A stretch of 8,106 nt of DNA from Flavobacteriaceae bacterium UBA5079 (lineage in GTDB: Bacteria > Bacteroidota > Bacteroidia > Flavobacteriales > Flavobacteriaceae). Location of the stretch: the NCBI GenBank assembly GCA_002414705.1, contig DIAL01000075.1:17602-25707 (forward strand). The letters run 5' to 3'. This document shows positions 1 through 7,317 of the stretch, in pieces (the stretch's first letter is position 1; each line of letters begins with the position of its first letter). The notes under the pieces were generated by a model. That model had not been told where the DNA came from and searched no databases. It was given only the letters and a program-made list of their open reading frames with translations. The position numbers and the translations under genes were made by a program.

Positions 1-834
1 TTCTTCAATTGTCTCCACTTCAATTTGCATTTCAGGTTCTTCTTCAACGTCTTTTGGAGCAGATTTTGGTTCGGGTTTCTTTTCTGTAGGCGAAACTGTT
101 ACTTCTGGTTCGGCTTCAGTTTTTTCTATTGTTAAATCGAAAGCAGATTTAATGTCTTCTGCTTCAGCTGATAAGTCATTATCAATAGGAACCGATAAAT
201 CATCATTGGCGTGTTTATCATTAAAATTTTGATTGATGTCTTTTTTAACAGATGAAAAAGCAGTTTTGAAACTATCAAATGTCATTCTAAACCGAATGGC
301 TAAATAAGTTATCAGTCCAAAAAAGAGTAGGAGTATCGTTCCAATTTTACCTAAATATATTTGCAAGTAAGTGTTTACTTCAAAACCAACTGTACCGCCT
401 AAAGAACTCCACTTTTCAGAGAAAAAGCCGAAAAAAATTGAAACCCATACAACAACTAATGTTCCCCAAAACCAATGTTTGCGAAGTTTACTTTTATTGC
501 CGTTAGTTAGTATGAAAATACCCGAAAGTAAAATAAGACCAGCAAAAATAAAGGAAGCAATTCCAAAACCACGATGTATAAAAAACTCACTAACCCAAGC
601 ACCAGTTTTATTGAGCCAATTTTGCGATTCTAAAGCTTTATTTCCAAATTCGGAAAGCGTGCTTTGATCGTTGTTTCCAGTAAAAAAATAGGATATAAAA
701 GCAATAAAAAGTAGCACACCAGTAATAATTAAAAAACTACCCAACACCAATTTTTGTTGATTGGATAGTTTAAAACTAGGAGTCTTTAGTTTTGGTCTAG
801 TTGCTTTTGTTGTTGATGTTTTCTTTTTGGCCAT
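1..834 (-). CDS. ftsK: DNA translocase FtsK, N-terminal membrane domain (partial, 3' end outside window)
   Basis: An open frame of 278 codons runs without a stop from an ATG at 832-834 to the left edge, so the ATPase and gamma domains lie outside the window. After a basic N-terminus (MAKKKTSTTKATRPK) there are four hydrophobic segments at about residues 29-51, 87-109, 121-138 and 161-180. The loop before the fourth contains SLGGTVGFEVN, resembling the GG-containing loop of the FtsK 4TM domain. From about residue 190 the chain becomes a charged, Glu/Pro-rich linker (for example EAEPEVTVSPTEKKPEPK), as expected between the FtsK membrane domain and the motor. FtsK anchors at the division septum and pumps DNA during chromosome segregation and dimer resolution. 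The motor itself is not visible, so the call rests on membrane topology, linker composition and position after tpx-dgkA, an order I recall from flavobacteria. Confidence 0.86.
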   Translation of the reverse strand, partial: MAKKKTSTTKATRPKLKTPSFKLSNQQKLVLGSFLIITGVLLFIAFISYFFTGNNDQSTLSEFGNKALESQNWLNKTGAWVSEFFIHRGFGIASFIFAGLILLSGIFILTNGNKSKLRKHWFWGTLVVVWVSIFFGFFSEKWSSLGGTVGFEVNTYLQIYLGKIGTILLLFFGLITYLAIRFRMTFDSFKTAFSSVKKDINQNFNDKHANDDLSVPIDNDLSAEAEDIKSAFDLTIEKTEAEPEVTVSPTEKKPEPKSAPKDVEEEPEMQIEVETIEE

Positions 835-840
835 ATATAC

Positions 841-858
841 TTTCTGTAAAAACAGAAA
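841..858 (-). repeat. Perfect inverted repeat in the ftsK leader (possible RNA hairpin over the ribosome-loading site)
   Basis: TTTCTGT (841-847) and ACAGAAA (852-858) are perfect 7-base arms around a 4-base A/T loop, ending 7 bases before the ftsK ATG. On the minus strand it is followed by GTATATATG rather than a T run, so it does not look like a terminator for dgkA. In the mRNA it would place a short stem just upstream of the start codon. Its function is unknown; the structure is seen, the regulatory role is inferred. Confidence 0.45.
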
Positions 859-920
859 AAGGTTATTTTGTATTTAATTACGCTAATTATATGTTCTTTT
901 TCTTGTTAAATCAGATGTCA

Positions 921-952
921 CAAAAATACAAATACTTCGCGTTAATCCTAAA
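921..952 (-). promoter_or_regulatory. Candidate Bacteroidetes-type promoter for ftsK
   Basis: On the minus strand TATTTTTG (921-928) matches the -7 element TAnnTTTG exactly. Twenty bases upstream is TTTA (949-952), one mismatch from the -33 element TTTG. It lies in the 129-base gap between dgkA and ftsK, so ftsK may have its own start in addition to read-through from tpx-dgkA. Such motifs arise by chance in A/T-rich DNA; no transcript data support it. Confidence 0.4.
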
Positions 953-963
953 GCTAAATGTAT

Positions 964-1332
964 TTAAAAAATCTTTGGAAGATATATTATACAACCCATA
1001 ATTATAGCAGTTATTGCAAATATAAAAACAGCACCTGCAGAAATATCTTTTATGAGGCCTATTTTTTTATGATATTCAGGATGAACAAAGTCTGCAATTT
1101 CTTCAATGGCAGTATTAACACCTTCCAAAGCCATAATTAAACCAATGGTAGCAATTTGAATAAGCCATTCCGTTTTGTCTATTTCAAAATAGAAACCAAG
1201 AAAAGTCATAATGATACCAATGAAAAATTGCACTTTTATACTAGCTTCGGTCGAGACTAATATAAAAGCGCCTTTAAAAGCATACGCAACGCTTTTTATT
1301 CTATTAACTAAAAAAGACTCTTTTTTAGTCAT
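964..1332 (-). CDS. dgkA: Diacylglycerol kinase family integral membrane protein (DgkA / undecaprenol kinase type)
   Basis: This 122-residue protein has the length and three-helix layout of the small membrane lipid kinases (E. coli DgkA has 121 residues), unrelated to soluble kinases. Family landmarks align: Glu29 in the first conserved block (STEASIKVQ), then MALEGVNTAIEEIAD with Glu70, Asn73 and Glu77, matching E. coli Glu69, Asn72 and Glu76. KDISAGAV with Lys95 and Asp96 matches Lys94 and Asp95. Glu34 of the E. coli enzyme is replaced by Gln35, so the lipid substrate (diacylglycerol or undecaprenol) cannot be decided. It would phosphorylate a membrane lipid alcohol with ATP in the inner membrane. 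The ATG lies inside the end of tpx (8-base overlap), implying co-transcription and probably coupled translation. Confidence 0.9.
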   Translation of the reverse strand: MTKKESFLVNRIKSVAYAFKGAFILVSTEASIKVQFFIGIIMTFLGFYFEIDKTEWLIQIATIGLIMALEGVNTAIEEIADFVHPEYHKKIGLIKDISAGAVFIFAITAIIMGCIIYLPKIF

Positions 1333-1831
1333 TTAATAACGCTTCAAGTGCTGCTTTATAATTAGGTTCATCAGCAATTTCTTGAACTTGTTCTGTGTGA
1401 GTTATCGTGCCATTTTCATTTATAACTACCACGCATCTTGAATGTAAAGCGTCCAATGGACCATTTGTGAAATTTAAACCGTAACTTTTACCAAAACTAC
1501 CATCTTTATAATCGGATAAAGAAATAACATCCTCTAACCCTTCGGCACCACAGAATCTTTTTAATGCAAAAGGTAAGTCCCTAGAAATACATAATACTTT
1601 GGTGTTTTCTAGTTCACTTGCTTCTTGATTAAACTGCCTTACAGAAGCTGCGCAGGTGCCAGTATCAATACTAGGAAATATATTTAATATTAATTTAGAT
1701 CCTTTAAAATCATTTAAAGTTTTAGTAGATAAGTCTGTTGCAACTAAATTAAAATCTATTGCAGATGAACCTATTTTTGGTAAGCTACCAGAAGTGCTAA
1801 CAGGGTTTCCACCCAATGTAATATGTGCCAT
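1325..1831 (-). CDS. tpx: Thiol peroxidase Tpx (atypical 2-Cys peroxiredoxin)
   Basis: The 168 residues match E. coli Tpx nearly end to end. The start MAHITLGGNPV resembles the family opening; NIFPSIDTGTCAASVRQFN carries the peroxidatic Cys60 with Thr57 of the active site, and RFCGAEGLEDVI carries the resolving Cys94 (E. coli Cys61 and Cys95). LCISRDLPFA and the C-terminal EIADEPNYKAALEALL are also typical. Tpx reduces hydrogen peroxide and preferentially alkyl hydroperoxides, forming an intramolecular disulfide that thioredoxin re-reduces. There is no signal peptide, so it should be cytoplasmic. It is the first gene of a minus-strand unit with dgkA and lies divergent to katG across 175 bases, so both peroxidases could share control. 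The thioredoxin-like gene in this window is a possible reductant, though a housekeeping thioredoxin elsewhere is equally plausible. Confidence 0.96.
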   Translation of the reverse strand: MAHITLGGNPVSTSGSLPKIGSSAIDFNLVATDLSTKTLNDFKGSKLILNIFPSIDTGTCAASVRQFNQEASELENTKVLCISRDLPFALKRFCGAEGLEDVISLSDYKDGSFGKSYGLNFTNGPLDALHSRCVVVINENGTITHTEQVQEIADEPNYKAALEALLND

Positions 1832-1852
1832 TTTATGTTTTTTTTATGTTTT
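1831..1852 (-). repeat. Tandem 11-base duplication in the tpx leader
   Basis: The plus strand reads TTTTATGTTTT twice in succession (1831-1841 and 1842-1852), so the tpx mRNA carries two copies of AAAACAUAAAA directly ahead of, and touching, the start codon. There is no Shine-Dalgarno sequence. A-rich leaders are usual in Bacteroidetes, so the duplicated block probably forms the translation initiation region. Confidence 0.6.
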
Positions 1853-1854
1853 AG

Positions 1855-1886
1855 TAAAAATAGTATAATTATTAGGCTAAAACAAC
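1855..1886 (-). promoter_or_regulatory. Candidate tpx promoter
   Basis: The minus strand has TATTTTTA (1855-1862), one mismatch from TAnnTTTG, with GTTG (1883-1886) 20 bases upstream, one mismatch from the -33 TTTG. Transcription would begin about 7 bases downstream, near 1848, giving a leader of only about 17 bases. The spacer contains TATAATTATTA (1864-1874). The assignment is tentative because the region is very A/T rich. Confidence 0.35.
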
Positions 1887-1937
1887 ACATTAGGTTTTGA
1901 TTTTACGATAAGCAATATTTATTTTAACATAAGAACA

Positions 1938-1974
1938 ATCAATTTTGATGATGTGTATTAATGTCTTAATTTTA
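1938..1974 (+). promoter_or_regulatory. Candidate katG promoter with overlapping inverted repeat
   Basis: TTTG (1944-1947) followed after 19 bases by TAATTTTA (1967-1974) fits the Bacteroidetes -33/-7 arrangement, with one mismatch in the last base of the -7 element. The expected start of transcription is near 1981, about 25 bases before the katG ATG. An inverted repeat ATCAA-TT-TTGAT (1938-1949) overlaps the -33 element and is a possible operator for a peroxide regulator. No canonical OxyR site (ATAG-N7-CTAT repeats) was found. Confidence 0.45.
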
Positions 1975-2003
1975 AAAAAATATTAATCTTTTTAAATCAG
2001 TAA

Positions 2004-4205
<2,202 letters not shown>

Positions 4206-4226
4206 GTCATTTATCAAAATACAATT

Positions 4227-4265
4227 AAGCAAAAAAACCACTTCAATTGAAGTGGTTTTTAGCTT
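4227..4265. terminator. Bidirectional intrinsic terminator between katG and the peroxiredoxin operon
   Basis: A perfect palindrome covers 4233-4260: AAAAACCACTTCAA followed directly by TTGAAGTGGTTTTT, with AAGC (4227-4230) and GCTT (4262-4265) able to extend it. Each strand ends the stem in a T run (five on the plus strand, seven on the minus strand). It sits 28 bases after the katG stop and about 20 bases past the stop of the minus-strand 85-residue gene, so it should end both convergent transcripts. Confidence 0.9.
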
Positions 4266-4280
4266 GATTAAAATTTTTTT

Positions 4281-4538
4281 CTACTTATCAATAGAGCCTA
4301 AAACACGTTTCATAAATTGATTGACAGCCTCTTTTTTAGACGAACCATCTTTAATCATTTTATTTACTTCAATGGCGCCATACATATTAGAGATTAATTC
4401 TCCAATGACATCTAATTCTTCATCTTTTAAAGAAGAAACTTCGGTTAAAGCTTCTAAAGTTTCAATGGTTTCAACAATGTAGTCTTCATCATTATCTTCA
4501 ATAAACTGCGCTAAGTGTTTTATTATAGGTAATTTCAT
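4281..4538 (-). CDS. Small acidic protein of unknown function (DUF6952-like), third gene of the peroxiredoxin operon
   Basis: The 85-residue product starts MKLPIIKHLAQFIEDNDEDY and is predicted largely helical, with acidic stretches (EDNDEDY, LKDEELDVIGE), a central GELISNMYGAIEV segment and a basic C-terminus (SSKKEAVNQFMKRVLGS). It has no cysteine, signal peptide or membrane segment, so it is probably a cytoplasmic adaptor or regulator rather than a redox enzyme. From memory it belongs to a short family found in flavobacteria and named DUF6952; that assignment needs a profile search. It follows the thioredoxin-like gene by 44 bases on the same strand and precedes the shared terminator, which suggests a role linked to peroxiredoxin/thioredoxin. 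Codon usage and composition match the neighbours, so it is likely a real gene. Confidence 0.85.
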   Translation of the reverse strand: MKLPIIKHLAQFIEDNDEDYIVETIETLEALTEVSSLKDEELDVIGELISNMYGAIEVNKMIKDGSSKKEAVNQFMKRVLGSIDK

Positions 4539-4582
4539 TCTATCTAATATCTTCGCAATTGGAAGACGCTATTTTAAATTAT

Positions 4583-4891
4583 TTAATAAACTTCGCTCAC
4601 TAATTCTTTTAAAACGTCAAATTTGTTTGTCTGTGATTGATTTACAAATTTTCCATCTTTAAAGGTTGCAAACGTTGGTAAGTTATCTACGGTTGCTAAT
4701 TTTCTTGATTCTGGAAATTTTTCAGCATCAGCGATTACAAATGTTATATTTTCTAACTCACTAGCTAATTTCTTAACTTTAGGTTTCATAATACGACAGT
4801 TTCCACACCAAGTAGCAGAATATTGAACAACAACGGTATCATTGTTTGCAATAATTTCGCTTAAGTTGTCTTTACTTAATTCTTGAATCAT
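4583..4891 (-). CDS. Thioredoxin-like protein with CGNC active site
   Basis: The 102 residues form a single thioredoxin fold. The active site is SATWCGNCRIMKP, with Cys29 and Cys32, and the cis-proline is Pro72 in DNLPTFATFKDG. Two departures from classical thioredoxin are visible: the CGPC proline is Asn31, and the buried aspartate (E. coli Asp26 in VDFWAEWC) is replaced by Gln23 (VVQYSATWC). Both positions influence redox potential and thiol pKa in the family. It has no signal peptide, so it should act in the cytoplasm. Its ATG lies 6 bases after the peroxiredoxin stop codon, which makes it the likely dedicated electron donor for that peroxiredoxin; this is inference from context. The absence of an AhpF-like reductase nearby fits. 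Confidence 0.93.
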   Translation of the reverse strand: MIQELSKDNLSEIIANNDTVVVQYSATWCGNCRIMKPKVKKLASELENITFVIADAEKFPESRKLATVDNLPTFATFKDGKFVNQSQTNKFDVLKELVSEVY

Positions 4892-4897
4892 GTATAA

Positions 4898-5542
4898 TTA
4901 GTTTATGTGATTTGCTAAATATTCAGCAGTTCCTAATCTGTTAGCTTGCATAGCGTCTTTACCTTCTTCCCAGTTTGCTGGACAAACTTCACCATTCTTT
5001 TGAACGTGCGCATACGCATCAATTAAACGTAAAAATTCGTTTACATTTCGTCCAACTGGCATGTGGTTAATACCTTCATGAAAAACGGTTCCTTCTTCAT
5101 CAATTAAATAAGTTGCTCGGTAGGTTACGTTATCACCATCAACGGTTACAATTCCAGTCTCTTCATTATATTGTTCGTTTGTGATATCTAAAATACCTAA
5201 TGTAGATGCCAAGTTTCTGTTTGTATCTGCTAAAATTGGGTAAGTTACGCCTTCAATTCCACCATTATCTTTTGGTGTGTTTAACCAAGCAAAGTGTACT
5301 TCAGGAGTATCACAAGATGCGCCTATTACAAGTGTATTGCGTTTTTCAAATTCTTTCATTGCTGCTTGAAATGCGTGCAATTCTGTTGGGCAAACAAATG
5401 TGAAATCTTTTGGGTACCAAAATAATATTACTTTTTTCTTATTGTTAACTGCTTCTTCAAGAACGTTCACTTTGAAAGTGTCGCCCATTTCATTCATTGC
5501 GTCAACGTTTAAATTTGGAAATTTTTTTCCTACAAATGCCAT
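4898..5542 (-). CDS. Peroxiredoxin, AhpC/Prx1 typical 2-Cys type
   Basis: The 214-residue protein shows the Prx1/AhpC signature: YPKDFTFVCPTE with Pro44, Thr48 and peroxidatic Cys51, Arg142 in YRATYLIDEEG, MPVGRNVNEFLRLIDA, and the resolving Cys187 in GEVCPANW, which pairs with Cys51 of the partner subunit. It should reduce hydrogen peroxide, alkyl hydroperoxides or peroxynitrite in the cytoplasm. Compared with common family members, the GG(L/I)G loop reads GGIEG, the C-terminal tail (AEYLANHIN) has no YF motif, and about ten extra residues (near 121-140) precede the Arg142 strand. Lack of the full GGLG/YF pair is usually linked to resistance to over-oxidation. It is the first gene of an operon with the thioredoxin-like protein (6 bases away) and the 85-residue protein. 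AhpC in the strict sense works with AhpF, which is absent here. Confidence 0.95.
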   Translation of the reverse strand: MAFVGKKFPNLNVDAMNEMGDTFKVNVLEEAVNNKKKVILFWYPKDFTFVCPTELHAFQAAMKEFEKRNTLVIGASCDTPEVHFAWLNTPKDNGGIEGVTYPILADTNRNLASTLGILDITNEQYNEETGIVTVDGDNVTYRATYLIDEEGTVFHEGINHMPVGRNVNEFLRLIDAYAHVQKNGEVCPANWEEGKDAMQANRLGTAEYLANHIN

Positions 5543-5577
5543 GTTTTAAATTTTAAATTTATTAATATTTTAAGCTG

Positions 5578-5585
5578 CAAATATA
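5578..5585 (-). promoter_or_regulatory. Candidate -7 element of the peroxiredoxin operon promoter
   Basis: On the minus strand TATATTTG matches TAnnTTTG exactly, 35 bases upstream of the peroxiredoxin ATG. No clear TTTG is found at the usual 19-21 base spacing; GTTC and TTCT occupy that position, so the promoter may depend on an activator. The gap of 138 bases back to the nhaC stop also supports a separate start here. Confidence 0.55.
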
Positions 5586-5680
5586 GGAACAAGATGGTGT
5601 TTTTAGAACTGAATTAAATTCTAATTTCTTATTGAGTTATAGATTTATTTTATAGCTAATTTGTAGACAATAGCTTTTTC

Positions 5681-7147
5681 TTATTTAGATGCTAATTGCT
5701 TAATTTTAATATTAAGCGCAGCAAATAATAAGGTCATAAAAGGGCTTAACCAATTAAAAATAGCAAACACAAAATAATCTGCTACAGAAACACCCAATAC
5801 GCTACTTTGGTATGCACCACAGGTGTTCCATGGAATTAATACAGATGTTACAGTTCCAGAATCTTCTAATGTTCTACTTAAATTCTCTGGAGCCAATCCT
5901 TTGTCATGATAGGCTTTTTTAAACATTTTACCAGGAATAACAATGGCTAAGTATTGATCGCTAGCAATGGTATTTAACCCCAAACAGCTAATAACAGTAC
6001 TTGCAAACAATCCAAAAACAGATGAAGCAAAAGATAATAACACTTTAGTAATGCGCGCCAAAGCGCCAATGGCATCCATAATACCACCAAAAAACATGGC
6101 GCAACAAATAAGTAAGATGGTCCAAATCATCCCTTTCATACCACCTGCAGCAAACAAATCGTTTAACTTGTCGTTATCAGTTACAATTTGTGTGTCCGTT
6201 AAAATAGCGTTGAGTATTGCGCCTAATTTACTGTCACTTAAACCATCTAAAATAGTTGGTTGAAAAATAAAGGCAAAAACTGCGGCTAGTATTACACCAA
6301 CACCTAATGCAATAAGTGGTTTTGTTTTTAATAATATTAATGCAATAACTACTAGAGGTACAATAAATAACAAAGGTGTAATATTAAAGGTGTTTTCAAT
6401 ACTAACTAAAAGACTACTTAAATCGGCAGTTCCAGTTGTATCAATAGACATACTCATTATAGAAAAAGCTATTAAAGTAATTATTACAGTAGGAACGGTT
6501 GTTAAAGCCATATACCTAATGTGCGTAAACAAATCTGTTCCAGCCATAGCAGGAGCTAGGTTAGTTGTATCGCTTAAAGGCGACATTTTATCACCAAAAT
6601 AAGCACCAGAAATTGCTGCACCAGCAATCATGCCTGTAGGAATACCTAATGCACTACCAATGCCAATTAATGCAATACCTACGGTTGCTGATGTGGTCCA
6701 AGAGCTACCAGTTGCAATGGAAATAACAGCACAAATAATAACAGAAGCAGGTAAAAATATGGATGGACTTAATACTTGTAAACCATAATACACCATAGCG
6801 GGAATAACACCACTAATAAGCCATGTTCCGGCTAAAGCTCCTACAAGAAATAAAATCATAATGGGTACAAATACACTACGTAAGTTTTCCCAAACCTCTT
6901 TCATCATAACTTGAAAGCCCACATTATTAAAAAAACCGACAATAGCCGCTACAGCAGCACCTAATAATAAAATAAACTGATTGGAATATTCTCCTAATGC
7001 TTCGCCATCTGCAAAAAAGATGTTGTAAGCCAGCATCATCATTAACATAACGACCGGAATTAACGCTTCCCAGATAGTTAATTCTTTATTTTCAATAATT
7101 GTTTGGTCTTCTATTTCAATATTTGATAGATTTTTATCGTGCTGCAT
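5681..7147 (-). CDS. nhaC: Na+/H+ antiporter, NhaC family
   Basis: A 488-residue, strongly hydrophobic protein with about a dozen membrane segments. The NhaC signature is clear: ATGSSWTTSATVGIALIGIG (about 145-164) and GAYFGDKMSPLSDTTNLAPA (about 181-200), followed by MAGTDLFTHIRYM; a second half contains GGMKGMIWTILL and SCLGLNTIASDQYLAIVIPG. It should exchange Na+ for H+ across the inner membrane, supporting pH and sodium homeostasis. Substrate specificity is not certain, because some NhaC paralogs exchange other ions or organic anions. I chose the ATG at 7147 (MQHDKNLSN): the frame extends upstream only to a TTG near 7204 that lies inside the candidate promoter, and the ATG gives a normal ~28-residue charged N-terminus. 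It is flanked by a terminator upstream and an independent promoter downstream, so it is probably monocistronic. Confidence 0.93.
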   Translation of the reverse strand: MQHDKNLSNIEIEDQTIIENKELTIWEALIPVVMLMMMLAYNIFFADGEALGEYSNQFILLLGAAVAAIVGFFNNVGFQVMMKEVWENLRSVFVPIMILFLVGALAGTWLISGVIPAMVYYGLQVLSPSIFLPASVIICAVISIATGSSWTTSATVGIALIGIGSALGIPTGMIAGAAISGAYFGDKMSPLSDTTNLAPAMAGTDLFTHIRYMALTTVPTVIITLIAFSIMSMSIDTTGTADLSSLLVSIENTFNITPLLFIVPLVVIALILLKTKPLIALGVGVILAAVFAFIFQPTILDGLSDSKLGAILNAILTDTQIVTDNDKLNDLFAAGGMKGMIWTILLICCAMFFGGIMDAIGALARITKVLLSFASSVFGLFASTVISCLGLNTIASDQYLAIVIPGKMFKKAYHDKGLAPENLSRTLEDSGTVTSVLIPWNTCGAYQSSVLGVSVADYFVFAIFNWLSPFMTLLFAALNIKIKQLASK

Positions 7148-7201
7148 GTTGGTAGTTAGTTTCGTTAGGATTGTAATGTTACGATTTTCGAATAAAGTAT
7201 G

Positions 7202-7210
7202 CAAATGCTA
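7202..7210 (-). promoter_or_regulatory. Weak candidate -7 element for nhaC
   Basis: The minus strand reads TAGCATTTG, which is TAnnTTTG with one extra base between the conserved halves. It lies 55 bases upstream of the chosen nhaC ATG and downstream of the terminator of the preceding gene, where a promoter is required. No good -33 element accompanies it. Confidence 0.25.
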
Positions 7211-7249
7211 ATTTCTGGAACAGTAGAGAAAGTAGAAGTAATAATCTGA

Positions 7250-7290
7250 ATTTTAGAAAAAAGAAAGGAGTACGCTTTAACGTACTCCTT
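7250..7290 (-). terminator. Intrinsic terminator of the PLP-enzyme gene
   Basis: AAGGAGTACG (7265-7274) and CGTACTCCTT (7281-7290) form a perfect 10-base stem with a 6-base loop. On the minus strand the stem is followed by TCTTTTTTCT, a good T tract. It begins 28 bases after the stop codon of the PLP-dependent enzyme, so it separates that gene from nhaC on the same strand. The plus-strand flank has no T run, so it works in one direction. Confidence 0.88.
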
Positions 7291-7317
7291 AATAAATTAT
7301 GAAAAATTAATATGTTT

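Noticed and set aside
371..1140. Plus-strand open frames at 371-667, 801-1001 and 958-1140
   Set aside because: They lie antisense to ftsK and dgkA or in the spacer, have low-complexity or unrecognisable products, and the minus-strand frames carry clear family signatures.
1656..1868. Plus-strand frame of 70 codons across the tpx start
   Set aside because: Antisense shadow of tpx; the product has no recognisable features.
5654..5675. Imperfect hairpin AGCTA ... TAGCT after nhaC
   Set aside because: The stem is short with a bulge, and on the nhaC strand it is followed by ATAAAATAAATC rather than a T tract. The T run lies on the opposite strand, where no gene ends, so I do not call a terminator.
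5206..6602. Plus-strand frames at 5206-5403, 5967-6263 and 6390-6602
   Set aside because: Antisense shadows of the peroxiredoxin and nhaC genes.
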